Both the position numbers and the translations under genes were made by a program. Source: an uncultured Prevotella sp. (GTDB taxonomy: Bacteria > Bacteroidota > Bacteroidia > Bacteroidales > Bacteroidaceae). From it: 17,927 bases of DNA. The notes under the pieces were generated by a model. That model had not been told where the DNA came from. It saw nothing but the letters and a program-made list of their open reading frames with translations, and ran no database searches. Below, piece after piece: positions 1 through 7,087 of this stretch. Numbering within the stretch: position 1 is the stretch's first letter; each line of letters begins with the position of its first letter. The DNA lies in contig CABSIA010000048.1 in assembly GCA_902477645.1 (NCBI GenBank), positions 1 through 17,927 on the forward strand. Reading direction: 5' to 3'.

Positions 1-122
1 AGGAGATATCAAATTCTTCATGTTCAGACTGGCAACACTATACTCTTGACATCTCTCCGCCCACCGGGAAAATCCGCTGACCCTCAATTCTAAAATATTC
101 ATAGTTGTATGCGGTTAAATTG
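1..122. other. Unresolved left edge, possible end of a gene
   Basis: No gene can be called with confidence here. Three short open frames run off the left edge. Plus frame 2 reads GDIKFFMFRLATLYS and stops at 47-49. Plus frame 3 stays open to a stop at 78-80. A minus-strand frame starts with ATG at 102-100 and stays open to base 1, reading MNILELRVSGFSRW and on. The plus frame 2 reading looks most like a real protein C-terminus, which would make that gene convergent with the tRNA and the hairpin at 123-159 a shared terminator. This is a guess; sequence to the left would settle it. Confidence 0.2.
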
Positions 123-159
123 AAAAAAGAGATTAAGCATTGTGCCTAATCTCTTTTTT
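123..159 (-). terminator. Intrinsic terminator of tRNA-Pro
   Basis: Read on the minus strand this is a long hairpin whose arms are AAAAAAGAGATTA and TAATCTCTTTTTT, with an A/C mismatch and a GCA/TGC inner stem around a three-base loop. It starts one base beyond the tRNA 3' end and finishes with six T. Because the A run and T run mirror each other it could also stop transcription arriving from the left on the plus strand. Confidence 0.85.
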
Positions 160-160
160 G

Positions 161-234
161 TCGGGGCGACAGGATTCGAACCTGCGACCACCTGGTCCCA
201 AACCAGGCGCGCTACCGGACTGCGCTACACCCCG
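161..234 (-). tRNA. tRNA-Pro (anticodon UGG)
   Basis: The 74-nt minus-strand sequence folds as a standard cloverleaf. The acceptor stem CGGGGTG pairs with CGCCCCG with one G-U pair. The anticodon stem-loop is CCTGG-TTTGGGA-CCAGG with anticodon TGG, and the T-arm carries GGTTCGAATCC. The discriminator base is A. CCA is not encoded, so it must be added after transcription. The anticodon reads proline codons. It has its own promoter upstream and a hairpin terminator directly downstream, so it appears to be a single-gene unit. Its 3' end lies at the border of a gene-poor region, but no duplicated tRNA end that would mark an integration site was seen in the window. Confidence 0.97.
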
Positions 235-270
235 AATGGTGCTATAGGAAGTATTTCCGAATTGCGAGTG

Positions 271-302
271 CAAAGGTACTGCTTTTTTTCGTATCTGCCA
301 AA
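271..302 (-). promoter_or_regulatory. Bacteroidales-type promoter of tRNA-Pro
   Basis: On the minus strand a -33 TTTG (302-299) is followed after 20 bases by a -7 box TACCTTTG (278-271). This matches the primary sigma factor consensus known for Bacteroides (TTTG, 19-21 bases, TAnnTTTG). Transcription should begin near 264, about 30 bases before the mature tRNA 5' end. Confidence 0.75.
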
Positions 303-388
303 TCTTTTGCGAGTTTTTTTCGCCAAAACATCTTTTTTGTTGCATTTTCTTAGAAAGAGAAGTACCCTGCCGAATAGTTACGCGGCAT

Positions 389-601
389 TTAGTTTTCTGT
401 AAAGAAAGCTTTTAAGGCTTCTGTTATTTGCATTTTTGTATTTGTTACGACCGAGTTGTCATCCGAATGATATATATTCTTTGAGCATTTGAAAGTTCCA
501 TTTTTATTAAATTCCAATATCAAATAATCTGTATATGGAATGAATCCTGTTTTGGGGGTCTGACAGAGCAAGAACAATATCATTATTATATTTTTTGACA
601 T
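389..601 (-). CDS. Small hypothetical protein (70 aa)
   Basis: An open frame of 70 codons starts MSKNIIMILFLLCQ and ends ALKAFFTEN. The N-terminus is short, hydrophobic and preceded by a lysine, so it could be a weak signal peptide or membrane segment, with a cysteine at residue 13 that might act as a lipidation site. The rest is polar and rich in Asn, Lys and Thr. No family is recognised. The DNA is more AT-rich than the core genes to the right. No promoter box or Shine-Dalgarno sequence was seen. It lies on the same strand as the secreted protein at 772-1389, 170 bases further on. It may be a real small exported protein or the remnant of a longer decayed gene. Confidence 0.4.
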   Translation of the reverse strand: MSKNIIMILFLLCQTPKTGFIPYTDYLILEFNKNGTFKCSKNIYHSDDNSVVTNTKMQITEALKAFFTEN

Positions 602-771
602 ATTTGATAATTTTATAGCTTTATAAATCTTTAGCTACTCAGCCCTCTTGTAAATACGCAAATTGGGTAGCTACATCATTGGTAGCTACCCACATACGTT
701 TAAATTTACCACAGAGACACGGTGATAGTCTTTACGGAGGGGGATCGGAACAGATATTATATTCGTCCGCT
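602..771. repeat. Non-coding gap with a TAGCTAC inverted repeat
   Basis: This gap holds a perfect 11-bp inverted repeat: TGGGTAGCTAC at 664-674 and its complement at 682-692, around a seven-base loop. A further copy of TAGCTAC lies at 632-638. There is no T run after the hairpin on either strand, so it is not a typical intrinsic terminator. It may be a protein-binding palindrome or a transcript-end hairpin for the minus-strand gene ending at 772. Nothing else was seen. Confidence 0.5.
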
Positions 772-1389
772 TTATAGATTCCCATTATGTAAAACAAAGG
801 TTCTTTTCTTCCAAGAATTATTTGTCAGATTTCGAACGGATACCGAGTCTCCTATAGGGGAATGACGGAATGTTTTTTTAAATTCTTTGTTTAAGAATAT
901 GCTATACATAATTCCCTTGTCGAACAACCCTCCGCTGATATAGTCCCATCTTTGATAACGTGATAGTGATTCCTGCCAAGAACGAATATGTAGGTCTACA
1001 GGTGCTTTAACGAAGCAGCTGCCATATTCACCATGTTTCGTTCTGATAGGATTCAACTTAAACGAGACAGAATCTTTATCTTGTCGGATTTCGGTCATTG
1101 GCAAAACGAAATAACCGCACTCATAACCTTCTCTGCCCCTATCGAATTCGTCAGTTGTTCCCCAGAAGAATCCTTTTTTCAATATGCCGTCCATAAAGTA
1201 TAGCTCCATATAGCAGTCTCCGGGAATCTGGTTAGGATAACTGTCATTTGCAGCATTGTGCCAATAATACAATAGTGTATCTCTTTTGCAAGCTTCTTGA
1301 TTGGTAGTGAATTGATGCCCTGATAAATGGAAAACACTCACTACCAACAATACGACCACAAACAATTTATGGTTGTGGAATCTCAACAT
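772..1389 (-). CDS. Hypothetical secreted protein
   Basis: No family is recognised. The chosen ATG at 1389 gives about 205 residues beginning MLRFHNHKLFVVVLLVVSVF, a good signal peptide with a basic n-region, a Val/Leu-rich core and a likely cut after SGH or SGHQ. An in-frame ATG at 1425 adds 12 residues (MSILMKKVMGAY) that would weaken the signal peptide. The mature part contains four or five cysteines and aromatic-rich stretches such as MELYFMDGILKKGFFWGTTDEF, typical of small beta-rich periplasmic or surface proteins in this order. The start overlaps the end of a minus-strand ORF at 1367-1558, which suggests translational coupling or a decayed longer gene. Local DNA is AT-rich compared with the core genes. 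The role cannot be inferred. Confidence 0.6.
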   Translation of the reverse strand: MLRFHNHKLFVVVLLVVSVFHLSGHQFTTNQEACKRDTLLYYWHNAANDSYPNQIPGDCYMELYFMDGILKKGFFWGTTDEFDRGREGYECGYFVLPMTEIRQDKDSVSFKLNPIRTKHGEYGSCFVKAPVDLHIRSWQESLSRYQRWDYISGGLFDKGIMYSIFLNKEFKKTFRHSPIGDSVSVRNLTNNSWKKRTFVLHNGNL

Positions 1390-1558
1390 GTATGCACCCA
1401 TTACTTTTTTCATCAAAATAGACAATATCAGGAACTGTATTTTTTAACTCTTTAATAAATCCACTTGGGTTTGTGATTTGACCTCTAGAGATGTCCATTA
1501 CGTTTAGCGTATTAGTAACAGACATTGCAAATGTAGCGATAAAATCCGAAAAGCTCAC
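1367..1558 (-). CDS. Small hypothetical ORF upstream of the secreted protein
   Basis: The frame is 63 codons long from a GTG at 1558, or 52 codons from an internal ATG at 1525 (MSVTNTLNVMDI). It ends DIVYFDEKSNGCIHVEIPQP, a sequence that reads like a genuine folded C-terminus. An AAGGAG motif touches the GTG, too close to act as its ribosome site, and a TACATTTG box at 1535-1528 lies inside the frame, so the annotated start is uncertain. It overlaps the next gene by 23 bases when that gene starts at 1389. It could be a small cytoplasmic protein or the tail of a truncated one. No homologue is recognised. Confidence 0.35.
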   Translation of the reverse strand: MSFSDFIATFAMSVTNTLNVMDISRGQITNPSGFIKELKNTVPDIVYFDEKSNGCIHVEIPQP

Positions 1559-1697
1559 TCCTTTTGGAGGAATAATTTCAAATCATGTAGAAGTTTAACA
1601 TTCTTTTAGGCGAGACCACCGACTCTACGCTTGGCTTGCGCTGCACATCCTGCGGCTATCAATACAGTGAGATTTTCTACTGAGCCGATTTGGGAAC

Positions 1698-1725
1698 AAA
1701 AAAGCTCCCGACATTTGCCGGAAGC
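1698..1725 (-). terminator. Intrinsic terminator of the serine palmitoyltransferase gene
   Basis: On the minus strand the hairpin GCTTCCGGC-AAAT-GTCGGGAGC (1725-1704), with nine pairs of which two are G-U, is followed directly by six T (1703-1698). It lies about 30 bases after the stop codon of the gene ending at 1757. Confidence 0.85.
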
Positions 1726-1756
1726 CATATATAGAAAAAAGTATATGTTCAATTGG

Positions 1757-2944
1757 TTATTTTATGATGCCCTGCTCTACAAAAATCTTCTTCAGAGCCT
1801 GCACGCCACGCTCAACCTGCTCCTTGGTATGGGTTGCCATGAGTGCGAAACGGACCAACGTGTCCTGGGGGGCACATGCCGGCGGAATAACAGGATTGAT
1901 GAACACGCCTGCCTCGAAAGCCAACTTCGTTACGAGGAATGTCTTGTCGATGTCGCGTACGTAGAGAGGAATTATCGGGCTCTCGGTGTCGCCAATCTCG
2001 AAACCTTCCTCACGGAAACGGCCAAGGGCATAGTGGGTAACATCCCACAAAGCCTCCAGACGCTCAGGCTCTTGCTGTATAATATGCAGAGCCTCCATTG
2101 CGGCAGCTGTTGCGGCAGGGGTATCAGAAGCGCTGAAAATGTATGTGCGGCACGAATGCTTCAAGAAATTTATAGTGTCTTTGTCGCCAGCTATGAATCC
2201 GCCTATTGACGCCAAGCTCTTTGAGAAAGTACCCATTATGAGGTCTACCTCGTCTGTAAGTCCGAAATGGTCGCAAACGCCGCGTCCGTTGCGTCCGAAA
2301 ACGCCTATGCCGTGAGCCTCGTCAACCATGATTGAGCAATTATATTTATGCTTCAGCTCCACGATTTCAGGAAGTTTTGCGAGGTCGCCCTCCATAGAGA
2401 ACACGCCATCTACAACGATGAGTTTCACGGCATCTTGCGGCAGCGTCTGCAGAATGCGCTCAAGGTCTTCCATATCGTTGTGCTTGTAATGAAGCTGAGT
2501 GGCAAACGAGAGGCGTCTGCCGTCAACGATACTTGCGTGGTCACGGTCGTCGCAGATTATATAGTCGTTGCGCCCAACCACCATAGCCAATACGCCCTGA
2601 TTTACGGAGAAGCCTGTTGAGAAACACAAAGCCTCGTCTTTTCCGACAAACTCTGCAAGCTCCTTCTCGAGCTGAATATGCAAATCCAATGTACCATTCA
2701 GAAAGCGACTGCCTGCACATCCTGAGCCATATTTGTCGAGTGCGGCATGGGCGGCGTCAATGACTCGTTTATCACCGGTCAGGCCTGTATATGCATTCGA
2801 GCCGAACATAAGAACCCTGTGTCCTTCCATATCTACCTCGGTACCCTGTTTGCTTGTTATGGCACGGAAATATGGATAAACACCAGCTTCCATGTACATC
2901 TGCGGGGTTCTATAATTCTTGTATCTTTCTTGTAATTGTCCCAT
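1757..2944 (-). CDS. spt: Serine palmitoyltransferase (alpha-oxoamine synthase family)
   Basis: This 395-aa protein belongs to the PLP-dependent alpha-oxoamine synthases (fold type I aminotransferase family). The internal-aldimine lysine is K242 in GTFSKSLASIGGF, the cofactor-contacting Asp and His are in VDEAHG (D208, H211), and H136 lies in DRDHAS. The family also includes 2-amino-3-ketobutyrate ligase (Kbl) and 8-amino-7-oxononanoate synthase (BioF). I favour serine palmitoyltransferase, which condenses serine with an acyl thioester to 3-ketosphinganine, because of the GSNAYTGLTGD and GSGCAGSRFLNGT segments, the length, and the adjacent lipid kinase. The product would act in the cytoplasm at the inner membrane as the first step of sphingolipid synthesis in Bacteroidales. 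It has its own promoter and terminator and is divergent from the lipid kinase. Separation from Kbl/BioF rests on recognition only. Confidence 0.85.
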   Translation of the reverse strand: MGQLQERYKNYRTPQMYMEAGVYPYFRAITSKQGTEVDMEGHRVLMFGSNAYTGLTGDKRVIDAAHAALDKYGSGCAGSRFLNGTLDLHIQLEKELAEFVGKDEALCFSTGFSVNQGVLAMVVGRNDYIICDDRDHASIVDGRRLSFATQLHYKHNDMEDLERILQTLPQDAVKLIVVDGVFSMEGDLAKLPEIVELKHKYNCSIMVDEAHGIGVFGRNGRGVCDHFGLTDEVDLIMGTFSKSLASIGGFIAGDKDTINFLKHSCRTYIFSASDTPAATAAAMEALHIIQQEPERLEALWDVTHYALGRFREEGFEIGDTESPIIPLYVRDIDKTFLVTKLAFEAGVFINPVIPPACAPQDTLVRFALMATHTKEQVERGVQALKKIFVEQGIIK

Positions 2945-2989
2945 CTTAAAATATAGGTATATTTACTATAGTATTTTTATAACAGGCTG

Positions 2990-2997
2990 CAAAGTTA
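2990..2997 (-). promoter_or_regulatory. Promoter -7 box of spt
   Basis: TAACTTTG on the minus strand matches TAnnTTTG. No clear TTTG was found 19-21 bases upstream. Transcription would start near 2983, leaving a leader of about 40 nt before the ATG at 2944. Confidence 0.45.
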
Positions 2998-3113
2998 CAA
3001 ATTATTTATCGAATATCATCATTTTTTAATAAATATATTCAAATTCTTGCACATTATCTTACATTACGTGGCATGAATTAAGTTTAGAGCAAACGAATAA
3101 AACAGATTTTTGT

Positions 3114-3144
3114 TTTGTCATTTCATCGGTTTTATGTATTTTTG
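3114..3144 (+). promoter_or_regulatory. Promoter of the lipid kinase gene, nearly leaderless
   Basis: TTTG at 3114-3117 and TATTTTTG at 3137-3144 are separated by 19 bases, a full Bacteroidales consensus. The first ATG (3150) is only six bases after the -7 box, so a transcript starting at the usual distance would begin at or just before or after that ATG. The message would be leaderless or start at the in-frame ATG at 3162 or 3174. Confidence 0.6.
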
Positions 3145-3149
3145 CACAC

Positions 3150-4178
3150 ATGAAAAAGAAGATGGTATTCATAATGAACCCTATCTCCGGGACATCAAGC
3201 AAAGCTGGCATTCCTGAGATTATAGCCAACACTCTCGACACCAATGCTTTTGACTATGAGATACGCCTGACAGAGTATGCCGGACATGCTTTCGAGCTGG
3301 CGACAGAAGCCAAAAATGCAGGCGTGGAAATAGTAGTGGCGGTTGGCGGCGACGGTACCGTAAACGAGGTGGCAAGAGCCATTGTACACTCGCAGACGGC
3401 ACTGGGCATTGTGCCTTGCGGCTCAGGGAACGGACTGGCACGCCACCTGATACTGCCGATGCAGATTAAGAAAGCCATTGAAATGATTAACCAATGCGAG
3501 ATTCATGACCTAGACTACGGAATAATAAACGGACACCCGTTTTTCTGCACCTGCGGAATGGGGTTCGACGCATTCGTAAGCATGAAATTTGCCGAGGCGG
3601 GAAAACGTGGGCCGATGACATACGCAGAGAACATACTGAAGGAAGGGATGAAGTACGAGCCTGAGACATACGACATCATTGACGAGAACGGCACGACACA
3701 ATATAAGGCCTTCCTCATCTCATGCGCCAACGCATCGCAATACGGCAACAACGCATACATTGCTCCGCAGGCGTCGATGAGCGACGGACTTATGGACGTT
3801 ATAATAATGGAACCGTTCGACATTCTCGAGGCTCCGCAGATAAGCATCGAAATGTTTAACAAAACGCTTGACAAAAACTCAAAAATAAAAACTTTCAGAA
3901 CAAAAAAGCTGCATATACACCGCAGCAAGCCAGGCGTGATACACTACGACGGCGACCCCGTGATGACGGGCGAGGAAATCGACGTGGAAATTAAGGAGAA
4001 AGGCATAAAAATAATAGTAAATCCGTTTGGCGACAAGAGTATGAGAAAGCCCAACGCCTTTCAGACTGCGGCAAGCGAGCTGTTTAACGAGATAAACATG
4101 CTGCGCGATGACATTGTGCGCCAGCGCGACAAGGCTTTGGCAATAAGCAAGATGTTGCAGAAAAAACTCAACAAATAG
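3150..4178 (+). CDS. Diacylglycerol/sphingosine kinase-like lipid kinase
   Basis: The 342-aa protein is of the DAGK catalytic (NAD kinase-like) fold. The N-terminal NPISG (10-14), the nucleotide-binding GGDGTVNE (66-73), the GSGNGLAR loop (91-98), the GFD of the second domain (138-140) and the C-terminal YDGDP (266-270) are all in order. It should transfer phosphate from ATP to a lipid hydroxyl at the inner face of the membrane: diacylglycerol, or a sphingoid base given the divergent serine palmitoyltransferase gene. Residues 300-342 form an extra charged helical tail, which may be a coiled coil. The best start is debatable: ATG 3150 lies almost on the predicted transcription start, and ATGs at 3162 and 3174 still leave NPISG intact or nearly so. 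The substrate is not readable from sequence. Confidence 0.85.
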   Translation: MKKKMVFIMNPISGTSSKAGIPEIIANTLDTNAFDYEIRLTEYAGHAFELATEAKNAGVEIVVAVGGDGTVNEVARAIVHSQTALGIVPCGSGNGLARHLILPMQIKKAIEMINQCEIHDLDYGIINGHPFFCTCGMGFDAFVSMKFAEAGKRGPMTYAENILKEGMKYEPETYDIIDENGTTQYKAFLISCANASQYGNNAYIAPQASMSDGLMDVIIMEPFDILEAPQISIEMFNKTLDKNSKIKTFRTKKLHIHRSKPGVIHYDGDPVMTGEEIDVEIKEKGIKIIVNPFGDKSMRKPNAFQTAASELFNEINMLRDDIVRQRDKALAISKMLQKKLNK

Positions 4179-4255
4179 TTTTATTAAATTTCCAATAGTA
4201 AAATTGCAGTCTTATATATACAGAGAAATCATATAAAAATGCAGCAAGGTTCATC

Positions 4256-4303
4256 GGTCAATGAAGCCGCTTGCGATGGCCATCGCAAGCGGCTTCATTG
4301 ACC
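4256..4303. repeat. Perfect 48-bp palindrome between convergent genes
   Basis: Two 24-base arms (4256-4279 and 4280-4303) are exact reverse complements with no spacer, centred on GATGGCCATC. The arms begin GGTCAATGAAGCCGC. It sits between the stop of the lipid kinase (4178) and the stop of trmN6 (4384), so it could serve both as a terminator hairpin, though no T run follows on the plus strand and only a short mixed stretch on the minus strand. It is much longer and more exact than a standard terminator. The rest of 4179-4383 holds nothing recognisable. Confidence 0.85.
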
Positions 4304-4383
4304 TTTGCCGACGAATGCGTTTTTATCCCGGCAATTCCTCTAAATCCCGCAACAAAAAAATCGTTCTTGCTTAATTGTAAAAG

Positions 4384-5076
4384 TCAAAGATAAAAATCCT
4401 GCGTAAGCTGCTGATACCATTCTGAACGGCTCCCGCCAGCAGACATCAGTACATGTTCTCCCACCTCGGCCAGCCTCGCCGGAGTCTTAGTATAAGCCAG
4501 CATAAACCTTTTAGCCAGTTTCCTCTCTACAGTCCTCACCTTGCACAGCCGTATAAGGAAAAAGCCTTGCATAGCGGCCTCTTCCTCGTAGCGCTCAAAC
4601 ATTGCCGATGGAATTATGACAGACAGACAACCGCCGCCGGAAAGCAATCTTGCCGCACATCGGAAAATATCAGCTACAGGCAGCGAGTCGTTATGGCGCG
4701 CCATCGTTCGTCTGTCATCGGGATTTTTTAAACTGTTTTCAAAAAATGGAGGATTTGACACAATGGCATCGTAAGTGCCACAGTGCGCTTGCAACGAAGT
4801 ATGAAAAACATGAATTCTACCGGCAAGTCCGGCTTTGCCGACATTTTCCTCAGCCTGGCCGCATGCGGCGGCATCAACATCAATGGCATCAACAAGCGCA
4901 TCCGGGAAACGCTGCGCCATCATCATTGCCACAAGTCCGGTCCCGGTTCCGATGTCAAGTATCCGCTGTCCTCCCTTTGCCCATGCGCCGATGAGCACGC
5001 CGTCGGTACCTACCTTCATGGCGCAGCGGTCTTGCCAAACCGTAAACTGGCGGAACTGGAAACTGTCTTTTGCCAT
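4384..5076 (-). CDS. trmN6: tRNA1(Val) adenine(37)-N6-methyltransferase
   Basis: This 230-aa class I SAM-dependent methyltransferase has the SAM-binding motif DIGTGTG (41-47), an acidic loop IDVD (65-68) and the adenine-N6 catalytic motif NPPF (108-111). The N-terminal FRQFTVWQDRCAMKVGTDGVLIGAW is characteristic of the TrmN6 (YfiC) family, which methylates N6 of A37 next to the anticodon of tRNA-Val, with SAM as donor, in the cytoplasm. Length matches the family. The ATG at 5076 lies two bases after the stop of the TPR gene, so it is the last gene of the minus-strand operon that begins at 8661. The specific tRNA target follows from the family and is not visible here. Confidence 0.85.
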   Translation of the reverse strand: MAKDSFQFRQFTVWQDRCAMKVGTDGVLIGAWAKGGQRILDIGTGTGLVAMMMAQRFPDALVDAIDVDAAACGQAEENVGKAGLAGRIHVFHTSLQAHCGTYDAIVSNPPFFENSLKNPDDRRTMARHNDSLPVADIFRCAARLLSGGGCLSVIIPSAMFERYEEEAAMQGFFLIRLCKVRTVERKLAKRFMLAYTKTPARLAEVGEHVLMSAGGSRSEWYQQLTQDFYL

Positions 5077-5078
5077 CG

Positions 5079-7049
5079 CTATTTTGCCTTTTGCTGCTGT
5101 TTTATTATGCTGTATGCCTCATAAAGCCCCTGCTCGCCAGCCTTGCTGAGGTCAGCGATGGCTCCCGCTTTGTTGCCCGACATGATGTAAGCCATGCCAC
5201 GGTTGAAATAAGCCTCGGCAAATGTTGGGTCAACGGCAAGCGCACGGGTGTAGTCATCGATGGCCTTGCCGTAGTCTTTCGTAGCGATGTGCATATTTCC
5301 ACGGTCGAAATACAGGAATGCGTTCTCGCCAGCCAGCTTGATTGCGGCGTTGAAATCAGCCTCGGCCTTTGCCGACATCATTCTGACATCGGCACCATGT
5401 GACGCCTCATAGCTGTTGAGCATGGTCTGACAAACCGCTCTTTGCCAATAGGCAAGCACATTTGTGGAATCGGCAGTAAGACAAACCGTAAGGTCATTTA
5501 TTGCGGCATCAAAATTCTGCACCACCGAGTAGGTCACCGCTCTCTCTACGAGCGACGGAATGGCATCGGCAACGGCTGGGGCTGCGGCAATGCGAGCCGA
5601 CAGCAAATCAATATGCGCAAACAGCTGCTTGCTCTCATCAAGACTCAATTGTCTGATACCACAATTCAGATACAGCCGGCGCATGGGATTGCCCTTTGCG
5701 TTGAATTTCTCCACATTGGCATCGTAAGCCTGATATTGCCTCAAACCGTTTGAATATGAGTCGAAAGCCAGGCAGAACATTGGCTTGAACGTTGTGTCTA
5801 CACGCCGGTTCTGCACCCTGCCACGATATTCGCTTTTGTACTCAGGTCCGACATCGGCAGAGTCTGCAACAACAATCTGATTGTATTTCTCCGGATCTAT
5901 CTCCGAGCGTTTTCTCATCTCCTTGAGCTTATCCTTGCTCCAGCGTTTCTGTTTTCCAAGATGCTTGTCCATCTGAGCCTTCAGAATGCGGAACTCGTCT
6001 GCCTCAGCCTTCGCCGTCATTCCAAGTTTTCTGTAGCATCTGGCCCTGCTGTTCAGTCCTGTCCAAAAATCCGGGAACTGGTCTATAACAGTTGTATAGT
6101 CACGGATGGCACCCCTTATGTTTCCTGTTTTCTCGTTGAGCGAGCCTCGGTTGAAGATTGCCATATAGTTGTGCGGCTCCATTCTGATTACGTAGTCGAA
6201 GTCTTCAATGGCACGGTTGTCGTCTCCCAACTGCACACGGAGCAGTCCGCGGTTATAGTGAGCCAAAAAGTTGTTCGGGTCGAGGTCTATAGCCATATCA
6301 TAGTCGTCCATAGCCCCCCGAAGGTTGTTGATATTCAGGCGTGCCAAAGCCCTATTTATGTAGTTTCCAACCTCTTTTGGCTTCAGGTGTATCGCCTTGT
6401 CAAGCTCGGCGTTGGCCTCGCTCCATTGTTTGCGGGCCAAAGACATATTTGCCTTTATTGTCCAAGTTGAGGCATCGTAAGGATCAATCTCCAAACTCTT
6501 GTCAATCCATTTTGCAGCTTCGGCAGTATCTTTCTTGTTGAGCAAAATCTCAGCCTTCAGCTGATACACGGTTGCAAAGCGGTTCCATTTTCTCGCTATT
6601 GTGTCTGTCTGCCCCAGCGCCTTGTCGTACTCCTTGTTGTTCATAAGGCAAATGGCACGGTTGAGCCAGAAGTTGCGTGTATCGGGACTGATGGCAATTG
6701 CCTTGTCATAGTCGGCAACGGCTCCGGCATAGTTTTGTTGCCTTATCCTGGCAATAGCCCTCAGATCGTAAAGAATATCAATATAAGGATTTAGGATTAT
6801 AGCCTCTGTAGCGTCGGCCTCAGCCCCTACGAAATCGTCGAGAAAAAACTTTGCCGCCGCCCTACCCTGCCATGGCTCATAAAGAAAAGGCTTCAAAGCT
6901 ATAACCTGATTAAAATACTGAATTGCCAATACATAGTCCTCATAATGCAGCGCAACCTGACCGCTCGTCACCAGCCGCTCTACATTATACTGCGCCTTGG
7001 CCGCCAGAGCACTGGCAGCCAAGAGTAAAAAGACTAAGTATTTTTTCAT
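5079..7049 (-). CDS. Secreted tetratricopeptide-repeat protein
   Basis: The 656-aa product begins with a signal peptide MKKYLVFLLLAASALAAKAQ, cut probably after AKA at 19 or Q20. Residues about 25-355 are tandem TPR units with motifs such as YNRGLLRVQLGDDNRAIEDF and YINRALARLNINNLRGAMDD. A lysine-rich linker (about 357-382) leads to a non-repeat central section, and two or more further TPR units fill about 500-650, ending AYIMSGNKAGAIADLSKAGE. TPR arrays bind proteins; the partner is unknown. The protein should reside in the periplasm or on an envelope surface. It lies between def (38 bases upstream) and trmN6 (two bases downstream), an arrangement that places it with translation-linked genes, although its secreted nature fits envelope upkeep better. 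No enzymatic motif was seen. Confidence 0.85.
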   Translation of the reverse strand: MKKYLVFLLLAASALAAKAQYNVERLVTSGQVALHYEDYVLAIQYFNQVIALKPFLYEPWQGRAAAKFFLDDFVGAEADATEAIILNPYIDILYDLRAIARIRQQNYAGAVADYDKAIAISPDTRNFWLNRAICLMNNKEYDKALGQTDTIARKWNRFATVYQLKAEILLNKKDTAEAAKWIDKSLEIDPYDASTWTIKANMSLARKQWSEANAELDKAIHLKPKEVGNYINRALARLNINNLRGAMDDYDMAIDLDPNNFLAHYNRGLLRVQLGDDNRAIEDFDYVIRMEPHNYMAIFNRGSLNEKTGNIRGAIRDYTTVIDQFPDFWTGLNSRARCYRKLGMTAKAEADEFRILKAQMDKHLGKQKRWSKDKLKEMRKRSEIDPEKYNQIVVADSADVGPEYKSEYRGRVQNRRVDTTFKPMFCLAFDSYSNGLRQYQAYDANVEKFNAKGNPMRRLYLNCGIRQLSLDESKQLFAHIDLLSARIAAAPAVADAIPSLVERAVTYSVVQNFDAAINDLTVCLTADSTNVLAYWQRAVCQTMLNSYEASHGADVRMMSAKAEADFNAAIKLAGENAFLYFDRGNMHIATKDYGKAIDDYTRALAVDPTFAEAYFNRGMAYIMSGNKAGAIADLSKAGEQGLYEAYSIIKQQQKAK

Positions 7050-7087
7050 TCAGCGTTGTGTTGTCCGGCAGACAAAATGCCCACCTG

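Noticed and set aside
161..234. tRNA-Pro as an integrated element attachment site
   Set aside because: No repeat of the tRNA 3' end and no integrase are found in the window.
1591..1683. Short plus-strand open stretch ending with GLRCTSCGYQYSEIFY, resembling a zinc-binding C-terminus
   Set aside because: There is no start codon, an in-frame TAG lies just upstream, and the opposite strand is equally open. Too short to call, perhaps a remnant.
1631..2209. 192-codon plus-strand frame opposite the spt gene
   Set aside because: It lies antisense to the clearly recognised serine palmitoyltransferase and crosses its terminator, has no promoter and resembles no protein.
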